From GWF2-30-66 sp042576225 (lineage in GTDB: Bacteria > Babelota > Babeliae > Babelales > Vermiphilaceae): 24,061 nt of DNA. The translations under genes and the position numbers were made by a program. Shown here piece after piece: positions 8,533-15,714 of this stretch. The number at the start of each line of letters is the position of its first letter. The stretch's first letter is position 1. The notes beneath the pieces are model-generated. The model had not been told where the DNA came from. It ran no database searches and saw nothing but the letters and a program-made list of their open reading frames with translations. The stretch lies in contig JBHPCA010000023.1 in NCBI GenBank assembly GCA_042576225.1, positions 1 through 24,061 on the forward strand. The letters run 5' to 3'.

Positions 8533-8582
8533 TTATTCTTCTGGTCTATCTTTTCTTTTTCAATAAATTCTCTTGCCTCAAA
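8533..8582 (-). pseudogene. Decayed 3' end of a small membrane-protein gene (copy B)
   Basis: Nearly identical to the fossil at 6532-6580 and sharing its one-base deletion; it reads EFIEKEKI then RPEE and a stop, and lies 54 bases before ankyrin-RING copy 2. In a different frame the same bases are translated as the last residues of copy 3 (RQENLLKKKR), whose stop is at 8546-8548. Confidence 0.68.
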
Positions 8583-10705
8583 AAAATCCTCTTTTTAAGA
8601 CCATCATGGGTAAACTTTTTCCGACACATTGGACATGGCGCTTGCTTGTTTTCTTGATTAATATTTATTGCTTCCCACTTTTCTATGCAATCTTTACAAA
8701 AAAAGTGCTTACATGCTTCGATAAGCCAAACAAATTGCTTACTTTTAAAATTATCAAGGCAAATAGGGCACTTATCTTCTTTCTTGCAAAAAAGACCTAC
8801 GTATTTTTTCTTTTTTTTAATAAGCATATCCATCGTTTCTTTTTCTATTTTGTTCGATTTTTCAAACAAAAGTTTAACAAAGTCAAGCTTTTGTTTGTAT
8901 TTAATTGCATAATAAAGAGGGGTATACTGATTATCACCCTTGCCAATTTTAAAGCCAAACTTCAAAAAATATTTTATAAGCTCCAAACTTGCATTCTTTC
9001 TTTTTGCCTCCAAACAAAACATATTTTTAAAGGTACTCTGCTCATAAACACATGGCATAACTAAGCCGGGATACCTATCATAAAGAAATAAAGTGCGCCC
9101 ATTTAAAAGTTTTTCCGCAAGCTTCTTAATATAATTTGGCTGCTTTTCTTTTAAATCTTGCGCTATTGCTTGTGTAAATAAATATACAATAAACTCAAGT
9201 CTGGAAAAACCAGATTTACACCTTGCTGCTACATCAATAACGGTATACCCTTTGGCGTTTTTAGAATTCAAGCTTACACCTTTATCAATAAACCATTTAG
9301 CCATGGTGAAATGTTTACTATCAACTGTTGCTAAAGCCGTAATATGAAGAATGTTATTTTTCTTGTTATCAACAGTATACATATTTGCACCATGCTTTAA
9401 AAGATAGTCTATAATAGGGATTCCCCCTTCCCGGTCACCACCAACAGATCTTCCTCCAAAATAAACCGCATAAACAAGTGGGGTATGCCCATATATATTT
9501 TTTGCCTCTATGTCTGCCCCCCGGGATAAGAGATACTTTGCCTTTTCCACGTTCTGCTCTATCACAGCCTCATGAAGCAATGTGAGTTTATCTTTGCAAA
9601 ATTTCTTATTAACTTCTACGTAAGCATCTAGACTAGAAAACCTATTTTTGCAAAATCTTTTATTAACATCTAATTTCGCTCCTTTTTTTTCCAGACATTT
9701 AGCAACTTCAAATAAACTTTTTGGACAAGAGAGAAAACACTCCCCAACCATAACAGTCCAAATCAGGCTATTTTCCTTTTTGTTTTTGATATCTACTTTT
9801 GCACCGTTTTTGCAAAGAAGTTTTACTATGCCCAAAAAATCATGCTTACCCCTATTTTCATAAGGATCTGTTATAATTTTGAAAATCGGAGTTTCCCCCT
9901 CCATATCAATCACATTAACTTTGGCTTTCTTTTCCAGCAAATATACAACAATATCTTTACTTTTGATAGAAACCGCTAAGTGCAATGGGGTAATCCCTTT
10001 TTTGTCTGCCACGTCAATTTTAGCACCCTTCTCTACCAAATATTTGACAATGTTCATATCTTTAATTTTTACAGCACAATGAAGGGAGGTTTCCCCTAAA
10101 CTGTCCTGTTGATTTACATCGCAACCTTTTTTTAGAAGAAATACTATATAATCAAAGCGATATTTTTTTTCTCCATGTGATATTGCCCTATTAAGAGGGC
10201 AACCAAAATGGGAGGGTTGTACTTCGTCATATTTTTTACACATGAGCATAAAAATGTCGATGTTGCGCTTATATGCAAATTCAAGTGACGTTTTTCCTTT
10301 TTTACTATCTTTGATATTTATATCAGCCCCATTTTCTACTAAATACTTTGCAACCCAGAAATCTCCTATCTTCATAGCTTTATGCAAAGGTGTATAACCA
10401 TACTTGTCTTGACAATTAATTTTTGCACCCTTTTCAATAAAACTTTTAACTTTTTTAAAGTTCGTACCACGACAGGAAAAAAATGGCCATGCTTCAGTAT
10501 CCTCCCTAACAAAAATTTCATCTGCAAAGTCCCTACCATATTCACAACCACAGCGCTTTAGGAGTTTTTTATTAAGCTCCCTTTGCTCTTTATCAGAAAG
10601 CTTGGTGGTTTCTTTGTTCATCGCTCTAGATGGCGTATACATTACAAAAAAGGCAAAAAATATGCATAGAAAAAAGGTAAACTTGCCCCATATTTTTAAA
10701 AACAT
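8546..10705 (-). CDS. Secreted ankyrin-repeat protein with C-terminal RING finger (copy 3, longest)
   Basis: A 719-residue paralogue with signal peptide MFLKIWGKFTFFLCIFF and an N-terminal ankyrin block longer than in the other copies. Extra repeats include TPLHKAMKIGDFWVAKYLVE, TSLHCAVKIKDMNIVKYLVE and TPLHLAVSIKSKDIVVYLLE. A complete C3HC4 RING sits at about residues 646-694 (CPIC, ACKH, CKDC, CPMC). A 54-bp internal duplication, starting at 9594 and 9648, gives two VNK(R/K)FCK segments where copies 1 and 2 have one. The final ten residues come from out-of-frame reading of a gene fossil in the spacer. GGGAGG lies six bases before the ATG. It directly follows the intact small membrane gene that is only a fossil in front of copies 1 and 2, which suggests this is the founder locus. 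The likely role is an exported ubiquitin-ligase-type effector. Confidence 0.9.
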   Translation of the reverse strand: MFLKIWGKFTFFLCIFFAFFVMYTPSRAMNKETTKLSDKEQRELNKKLLKRCGCEYGRDFADEIFVREDTEAWPFFSCRGTNFKKVKSFIEKGAKINCQDKYGYTPLHKAMKIGDFWVAKYLVENGADINIKDSKKGKTSLEFAYKRNIDIFMLMCKKYDEVQPSHFGCPLNRAISHGEKKYRFDYIVFLLKKGCDVNQQDSLGETSLHCAVKIKDMNIVKYLVEKGAKIDVADKKGITPLHLAVSIKSKDIVVYLLEKKAKVNVIDMEGETPIFKIITDPYENRGKHDFLGIVKLLCKNGAKVDIKNKKENSLIWTVMVGECFLSCPKSLFEVAKCLEKKGAKLDVNKRFCKNRFSSLDAYVEVNKKFCKDKLTLLHEAVIEQNVEKAKYLLSRGADIEAKNIYGHTPLVYAVYFGGRSVGGDREGGIPIIDYLLKHGANMYTVDNKKNNILHITALATVDSKHFTMAKWFIDKGVSLNSKNAKGYTVIDVAARCKSGFSRLEFIVYLFTQAIAQDLKEKQPNYIKKLAEKLLNGRTLFLYDRYPGLVMPCVYEQSTFKNMFCLEAKRKNASLELIKYFLKFGFKIGKGDNQYTPLYYAIKYKQKLDFVKLLFEKSNKIEKETMDMLIKKKKKYVGLFCKKEDKCPICLDNFKSKQFVWLIEACKHFFCKDCIEKWEAININQENKQAPCPMCRKKFTHDGLKKRIFLRQENLLKKKR
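8825..9295. repeat. 471-bp segment identical to 5091-5561
   Basis: This is the partner of the repeat inside ankyrin-RING copy 1; the boundaries are the first mismatches on each side. The RING-coding part just outside it is instead closer to copy 2, so copy 3 looks like a mosaic. Confidence 0.88.
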
Positions 10706-10763
10706 TATATTCCTCCCAGGCTAAAAAACTTTGGTCAGTGTATAATTGAACTATCCAGCACAA

Positions 10764-11009
10764 CTACTCTTCTGGCTTAATCTCTTCTTTATAAATAACT
10801 TCTTTATTTTTCCTTTTTATCATGCATTTTATTGCCTCTACACCCCTGATTTTTATAAACCCAATAAAAATCAAGTATACAGAGATAATTATTAACGCAT
10901 ACCAAAGAAAGTTTGTTAAAATACCAAGCGTATGAAACAATAAGGCAAGACCAGAAATCATTAAAATCGCACCCTTAACCGATTCCGGTATACTTTTAAC
11001 TATTTTCAT
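10764..11009 (-). CDS. Small two-helix membrane protein (81 aa)
   Basis: The 81-residue product has two hydrophobic helices (about residues 12-31 and 35-53) and a charged C-terminal tail ending KEEIKPEE. It is homologous to the next small gene upstream: both share K-G-x-x-L-M-x-x-G, LLF...GIL, then GFI(K/Q)...GVE and a basic stretch. AAGGGT lies seven bases before the ATG. The 3' end of a copy of this gene survives as decayed fragments in front of two of the ankyrin-RING genes, so it was once part of a duplicated unit. No family is recognised and no function can be assigned. Confidence 0.75.
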   Translation of the reverse strand: MKIVKSIPESVKGAILMISGLALLFHTLGILTNFLWYALIIISVYLIFIGFIKIRGVEAIKCMIKRKNKEVIYKEEIKPEE

Positions 11010-11033
11010 AATTTTTACCCTTATAAAAAATAT

Positions 11034-11219
11034 TTATTTCTTAAAAAGCTTGTTTACTTTCTCAACACCACCAAATTGTATAAACCCTACTGCAAGCAAG
11101 TACATTGCTATAACAAAAATTATAAGCTCTTTTTTCAAAATGCCAATTGCATAAAAAAGAAGAATTACGCCAGCCAACATAAGAAACAAGCCCTTAGAAG
11201 CTTTATTAATGCCATCCAT
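11034..11219 (-). CDS. Small two-helix membrane protein (61 aa), paralogue of its neighbour
   Basis: A 61-residue protein made almost entirely of two hydrophobic helices (about residues 9-27 and 30-49) separated by a short Lys-Lys-Glu turn, with a basic C-terminus (VNKLFKK). It aligns over its whole length with the first 66 residues of the adjacent 81-residue protein, which has an added acidic tail. The genes are 24 bases apart, so they are probably transcribed together. A purine-rich AAAGGG precedes the ATG. Its small size makes the call less certain, but homology to a neighbour argues for a real gene. Confidence 0.7.
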   Translation of the reverse strand: MDGINKASKGLFLMLAGVILLFYAIGILKKELIIFVIAMYLLAVGFIQFGGVEKVNKLFKK

Positions 11220-11269
11220 GCTACACTACCCTTTTTATTAAATTATTTAATAATACTTTTTCATCTTAG

Positions 11270-11848
11270 CTAATTTTTTTTGTTTTCTCTAGCAAATCCA
11301 CTAATTGGCCAAGGAGAAGAAAAATCAAGATGATAATCCTGCATAATTTGATGGTGAAACAAAAAATAAACAGTTTGCAACGTAATATCATTTTCACGAA
11401 TTGTCTTTAAAATCCCCTCTAGCCACATTAACTTATCATAAGTAGAACTATTTTTTGGCAATGGGTTTCTGTCAAAAGAAAGATAAGCTTGATCTGACGA
11501 ACGGGAAGTCAGTGCCGTCCGAAGCGATACTTTATATTCCATTATCTCTTCTTCTTCTAAAAGATTAAGCCAGCTATTTACCACATATTTTATGTTTTTA
11601 GATTTATCTTGCGACCAAAGCAAATTTACTTTTTCACTGCACCATTTTTTATTGTGCCAATAATGCAACATAACATCTTTTTTCTCAGGTCTCATTTGTA
11701 TAATAGTTTTACGCACTGCTGATTTGTAAGAAGGAAAAGAAAACAGTATCCAGCCATGATATACAGCAAAAAACAAAGCTCCAATTAAAAATAACCCCAA
11801 CAAGCCAATCAAAAAGCTTATACGTCTATCTTTAAAAATATCTCTCAT
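11270..11848 (-). CDS. Membrane-anchored protein, possibly GerMN-like
   Basis: The 192-residue product has one N-terminal membrane anchor (about residues 11-35) preceded by basic residues, then a soluble domain of about 150 residues that should face the periplasm. The domain ends with a recognisable block: WLEGILKTIREN, VYFLFHHQ, and HLDFSSPWPISGF. The strand-helix-strand pattern and the adjacent amidase are reminiscent of GerMN domains, often found with peptidoglycan enzymes, but the similarity is remembered rather than computed, so I hold it loosely. The start codon overlaps the stop of the upstream gene in an ATGA arrangement, indicating translational coupling. Confidence 0.65.
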   Translation of the reverse strand: MRDIFKDRRISFLIGLLGLFLIGALFFAVYHGWILFSFPSYKSAVRKTIIQMRPEKKDVMLHYWHNKKWCSEKVNLLWSQDKSKNIKYVVNSWLNLLEEEEIMEYKVSLRTALTSRSSDQAYLSFDRNPLPKNSSTYDKLMWLEGILKTIRENDITLQTVYFLFHHQIMQDYHLDFSSPWPISGFARENKKN

Positions 11849-12600
11849 TTTTTATGTTTGCTTTTTTTTATTCCGTCAATTAAACATTCAAATGTATCTA
11901 AAGCATCTATGGAAAACTCGTTAAAATTTTTATCTTTACTTTTTATACACTCAGAACCATCTTGATAGGCAAGCTCTTTAATAAAATTTTCAAACTTCTC
12001 TAACGCTTTTTTAGCTAGTTCGTTAAATTTTTTATTTTTACTTTTTACGCAAAGCTTCTTAACTTTTTTGTCAGAATAGTCTTTATACTTAAGCTTTCTT
12101 TTGCCTTTTTTTCCAAAACCAAGAAGTGAAACAATAAAAGAACTAAGTGACTTCTTACAATAGTCAGTATACAGACTACAAATATTTTTAACGACCAGGG
12201 ATACTTTCTTTTTTGCAACTGAAACTTTTTTCTCGACATTTTCTTTCTTTAGACTATATGAATAACTTCCGGATTGTATACAGCCAGAAATAGTATGCTT
12301 AGAACTGTTTTTATTTTTATTTAGTTTATCTTTATTAAATTTTAGCTCATTAAAAATAGCAGTAGAATTGCTCAACTCAGAAAGCGAATCTTTTTTAAAA
12401 ACAATCTCTAAATCATCTGCGTTTTTGCTGTCATTATAAATAAACAGCTTCAGGGTCATCTGCCTCTTCTTATTTCGTTCTAATCTACAAATTCTGGTTT
12501 TTGGTCCCTTTTGTACTTTTTTCATAGAAAACAGATTACACTGGAACATAAGAAGTGATGTAAAGAAAGAAAAAAAGACGATAGAATTAACCTTAACCAT
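11845..12600 (-). CDS. Secreted lysine-rich protein with a duplicated C-terminal unit
   Basis: A 251-residue protein with a signal peptide (MVKVNSIVFFSFFTSLLMF, ending near NLFSM) and a very lysine-rich mature part. The C-terminal third contains two related units of about 30-34 residues. One begins KSKNKKFNELAKKALEKFEN and the other KSKDKNFNEFSIDALDTFEC, so it probably arose by internal duplication. No enzyme motif is visible and I do not recognise the family. The gene overlaps the end of the amidase gene by 8 bases (ATGGTTAA) and its stop overlaps the next start, so it is translationally coupled on both sides. Shared expression with an amidase suggests an envelope role, but that is weak inference. 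Confidence 0.7.
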   Translation of the reverse strand: MVKVNSIVFFSFFTSLLMFQCNLFSMKKVQKGPKTRICRLERNKKRQMTLKLFIYNDSKNADDLEIVFKKDSLSELSNSTAIFNELKFNKDKLNKNKNSSKHTISGCIQSGSYSYSLKKENVEKKVSVAKKKVSLVVKNICSLYTDYCKKSLSSFIVSLLGFGKKGKRKLKYKDYSDKKVKKLCVKSKNKKFNELAKKALEKFENFIKELAYQDGSECIKSKDKNFNEFSIDALDTFECLIDGIKKSKHKK

Positions 12601-13252
12601 GTAAAACCCTTTTTAACTTGTTAACAATCTCAAAAAAAATATCTATATAGTTTACCCAATTATCTTTACTTCGCAAACCAATTTCTATCCCTAAAGCCGG
12701 TGCTTTTACGCCTATAAGAGGCTTAAAAGGCAAATCCAGCAAGCCCGAAAAATCGAAGTTTTTTTTATTTTCTAAAATTTTTTTTATTTCGCACGCACAT
12801 CTTTTTGTATCCTCTCTATATATCAGGTGCGCTTTATTATATGGGCAAAAATACAAATCTGGCTTTCTTGTTATAAAATCATCGTTATAAGAAAATGTAT
12901 ACATATATACTTTTGGCCTGACAGCGCTCTCTTTATAAAAGTGAACACTTAAGTAAAAATCGACAGCTAGCCTATTTGCATAGTTGGCATTTTGCAGATT
13001 TTGAACTTTCTCACCGGGTGATCTGGTCAACACAACTTTTATGCTATCAAACCTGCTCTCTATCTCCTGTTTTAATTTTTCAGCAAATTGCAATGTTACC
13101 CCCCTTTCTAAGCAATCTTCTATTTGCCTGCCAGTATTTTGCGCATCACCTGCCGGATCCAACATAATAGTAAAGTTTTTTACTTCTTTACTAAAAATAA
13201 AAGTACTCGAAAATAAGAATAAAAATAAATATAAATTTTTATTTATCGACAC
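12593..13252 (-). CDS. N-acetylmuramoyl-L-alanine amidase-like protein (Amidase_3 type), divergent
   Basis: The 219-residue product has a signal peptide (MSINKNLYLFLFLFSSTFIF) and the skeleton of a zinc-dependent Amidase_3 domain, which cleaves the bond between muramic acid and the peptide stem of peptidoglycan. Visible landmarks are LDPAGDAQNTGR at residue 31 onward (normally DPGHGG), a Glu in the LERG segment (E49), VVLTR, ANYANRLAVDFYLSVH with H104, and GIEIGL with E190 near the C-terminus. The second histidine and the glutamates are in place, but the first zinc-binding histidine is missing; Gly35 and Asp36 occupy that site. It may use another ligand or be inactive. The start is a GTG overlapping the recD2 stop by ten bases, with GGA six bases upstream. 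Confidence 0.75.
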   Translation of the reverse strand: MSINKNLYLFLFLFSSTFIFSKEVKNFTIMLDPAGDAQNTGRQIEDCLERGVTLQFAEKLKQEIESRFDSIKVVLTRSPGEKVQNLQNANYANRLAVDFYLSVHFYKESAVRPKVYMYTFSYNDDFITRKPDLYFCPYNKAHLIYREDTKRCACEIKKILENKKNFDFSGLLDLPFKPLIGVKAPALGIEIGLRSKDNWVNYIDIFFEIVNKLKRVLHG

Positions 13253-15465
13253 TGCAAATCCGTTGTTAAATATTCTTTTAAAAATGTTTTCCTCACCAAA
13301 CTTTTATTATTTTTGATCGCCATTGCAATTGCTTTTGGCTGTCCAATAAATATACATAATTTTTTCGCCCTTGTAATCGCAGTATAAATTAAGTTTCTTT
13401 GTAGTAAAGTAAAATGTTGCGTAAAAATTGGAATAATGGCAGCAGAATATTCTGAACCCTGGCTTTTGTGAATAGAGATAGAATATGCAAGCACAATTTC
13501 GTTCAAATCACTATAATCATACTCAACAGTTCTGCCATCAAAGTCTACTAATAATTCTCTATCTTCTAGTTTAATATCTACTATTGTACCTATATCACCA
13601 TTAAATACATGCTTGTCATAGTTATTGCGCAGCTGCATAACCGGATCACCAATTTTATAATTATTACCAGAATGAGAAAGTTTTTTTACATCTTCTGACG
13701 GATTTAAAATAGTTTGCAAATCATAGTTTAATTTCTGAGTGCCAACCGAGCCCCTATGCATAGGAACTAAAACTATAGAATCTTTTGCTCTAATGCCAAA
13801 CTTAAACAAAGCTTTTTTGTAAATCGTTTTCAAATGTAACGGTACATTCTCGGGCTCATTCTCTTTTATAAAGATAAAATCACGCCTACCTTCTGGCATA
13901 TAAGACAACGGGAACTCACCACTATTTATTCTGTGCGCATTAACAACGATCATACTATCTTGAGCCTGTCTGAAAATCTCTTTCAAACAAACACTTGCTG
14001 CTTTACCGCTTGAAATAAGATCTTTTAAAAAATTTCCAGCACCCACAGACGGCAGCTGGTAAATATCACCAATAAATACAATATGTACATCTAGAGGCAG
14101 CGCTTTGAGCAATGCATGTGCAAGAAAAACATCTATCATCGATGCTTCATCAATAATCAGAAAGTCTACCGACAGTGCATTTTGCTCATTATGCGCAAAA
14201 CCCATGGTGCTAAAATCAAATTCTAATAATCGATGAATCGTAGACGCATGACGACCTGTACCTTCAAACATCCTTTTTGCAGCTCTTCCAGTAGGTGCAG
14301 CCAGCTTATAACTCAGATTATGCTCATCCAGTACTTCTAATAATTTTTTAATAAGCGTCGTTTTTCCCGTGCCAGGACCACCGGTTATGACAGTAACTTT
14401 GTGTTGTAGGCAGGCTAATATCCCTGACTGCTGGTCTCCATTTAATTCTATATCATTTTTATTTTTAACTACACGTATTTTATTGTAAACCTCAGTAATA
14501 TCAAAATTATATTTTACCTGTCGCTCACTCAATTTTAATACTTTATTTGCAACACCTTTCTCTGAGAAATAATATTGCGAAAGTGTTACAAAATGCTTAT
14601 CTTCATGTGAAACGAGTTTAATCTTCCCACTATCATACAAATTATGAAACGCCATTTTTATTTTTGCTTTTATTTTTTCTTTTGCATTTGATATAACACT
14701 ACCTGTATCAGGCTCTAAATCAAGTTCTAAAATAGTAACCGTTTTTTCTTTTAACTCTTCAAGCTCTACATACAAATGCCCATTACTAAGTTCTTGCGAA
14801 ACAACAAAAAGAATGCCTGAAGTTATTCGTTTTAACGAATTTTTTTCAAAACCCAAGTTCTGCGCAATCTGATCTGCCTTTTTAAAGCCTATACCCCAAA
14901 TATCATCTGCAAGCCTGTATGGGTTCTCGTTTATAACTGATATGGCCTCTTGCCCATAAGTTTTGTAAATTTTTGTAGCGTAGACAGTGGAAACCCCCTT
15001 CTCTTGCAAAAATATCATTACTTTGGAGATCTCTTTTTGATCTTGCCACGCGTTTGTTATTTTCTCTATTCTCTTTGGCCCTATTCCACTAATTTCGCCC
15101 AATTTACTTGGGAAATTTTCTATTATCTCAAGAACTTCTGTTCCAAATTTATTTACTAGCTTCTCAGCATAAACCGGCCCTATACCCTTGATTAATCCTG
15201 AGCCTAAATATTTTTTCAAACCCAAGATGCTATTTGGTAAACACGATTGGCAATTTTTTGCCTCAAACTGTTTTCCGAACTTAGAATGCATAGTCCAAAA
15301 CCCAGAAACTGTCACCTGCTGACCAGGCTGTATCGTAGGAATATGACCTGTTACGGTCACCGTATTATTACCCCTGAGCTGCAACATAAAAACAGAATAT
15401 CCGTTCTCATCACTCTGAAATATAAGCTTCTCTACTATCCCTGTAAGTTCTTCCAATTGGCTCAT
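13243..15465 (-). CDS. recD2: RecD2-type ATP-dependent 5'-3' DNA helicase
   Basis: The 740-residue length and layout fit RecD2, the RecD-like superfamily 1B helicase of bacteria without RecBC partners. An N-terminal OB-like region is followed by two helix-hairpin-helix motifs (GLIKGIGPVYAEKL near residue 90, and LGEISGIGPKRIEKI near 120). The motor core follows: Walker A TGGPGTGKTTL near 360, Walker B LIIDEASMID near 435, motif III FIGDIYQLPSVGAG, motif V SIHKSQGSEY and motif VI YTAITRAK. It should unwind DNA ends and forks in the cytoplasm during repair or replication. The start MSQLEELTGIV at 15465 matches the expected beginning; an ATG-initiated upstream extension would run into a terminator hairpin. 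No Shine-Dalgarno is seen, but a TATAAT ends six bases before the ATG. The last ten bases overlap the amidase gene. Confidence 0.93.
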   Translation of the reverse strand: MSQLEELTGIVEKLIFQSDENGYSVFMLQLRGNNTVTVTGHIPTIQPGQQVTVSGFWTMHSKFGKQFEAKNCQSCLPNSILGLKKYLGSGLIKGIGPVYAEKLVNKFGTEVLEIIENFPSKLGEISGIGPKRIEKITNAWQDQKEISKVMIFLQEKGVSTVYATKIYKTYGQEAISVINENPYRLADDIWGIGFKKADQIAQNLGFEKNSLKRITSGILFVVSQELSNGHLYVELEELKEKTVTILELDLEPDTGSVISNAKEKIKAKIKMAFHNLYDSGKIKLVSHEDKHFVTLSQYYFSEKGVANKVLKLSERQVKYNFDITEVYNKIRVVKNKNDIELNGDQQSGILACLQHKVTVITGGPGTGKTTLIKKLLEVLDEHNLSYKLAAPTGRAAKRMFEGTGRHASTIHRLLEFDFSTMGFAHNEQNALSVDFLIIDEASMIDVFLAHALLKALPLDVHIVFIGDIYQLPSVGAGNFLKDLISSGKAASVCLKEIFRQAQDSMIVVNAHRINSGEFPLSYMPEGRRDFIFIKENEPENVPLHLKTIYKKALFKFGIRAKDSIVLVPMHRGSVGTQKLNYDLQTILNPSEDVKKLSHSGNNYKIGDPVMQLRNNYDKHVFNGDIGTIVDIKLEDRELLVDFDGRTVEYDYSDLNEIVLAYSISIHKSQGSEYSAAIIPIFTQHFTLLQRNLIYTAITRAKKLCIFIGQPKAIAMAIKNNKSLVRKTFLKEYLTTDLQCR

Positions 15466-15471
15466 AAAAAC

Positions 15472-15477
15472 ATTATA
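15472..15477 (-). promoter_or_regulatory. Candidate -10 element of recD2, possibly giving a leaderless mRNA
   Basis: A consensus TATAAT on the minus strand is preceded by AGG and separated by only six bases from the recD2 ATG, so transcription would start at or next to the start codon. There is no good -35 hexamer at 17 bp; that site falls inside the adjacent terminator hairpin. Confidence 0.4.
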
Positions 15478-15480
15478 CCT

Positions 15481-15512
15481 AAAAAAGCAGGGTGTGAATC
15501 TTATCCACACCC
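15481..15512 (-). terminator. Rho-independent terminator upstream of recD2
   Basis: On the minus strand GGGTGTG pairs perfectly with CACACCC (7 bp, 9-base loop), followed by TGC and six T residues. It would end the transcript of the barrel operon (18913 to 15715) just before recD2 begins. Confidence 0.7.
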
Positions 15513-15581
15513 CTAATTTAAAACAAATTCGAAAACTTCACTCATGATCGCAGGGCATATAAAAGATGGCTCCCAGCCGTC

Positions 15582-15602
15582 GTCCCTGAGCTTGACGAAG
15601 GG
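15582..15602. repeat. Dispersed palindromic repeat, family A
   Basis: GTCCCTGAGCTTGACGAAGG plus one G matches the reverse complement of the copy at 23371-23389 except for one added base and one substitution. It lies in the 15513-15714 spacer, which otherwise shows no gene. Confidence 0.6.
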
Positions 15603-15714
15603 TTTATATTAAAAGTTTATTTTTTCTAAAAAACGTTGTAAAAAATCCCCGCCAATTAGTTTTATTATACAATAAACATATTTAAACTCAAAAAAATATT
15701 AATTCTGGTCTTAC

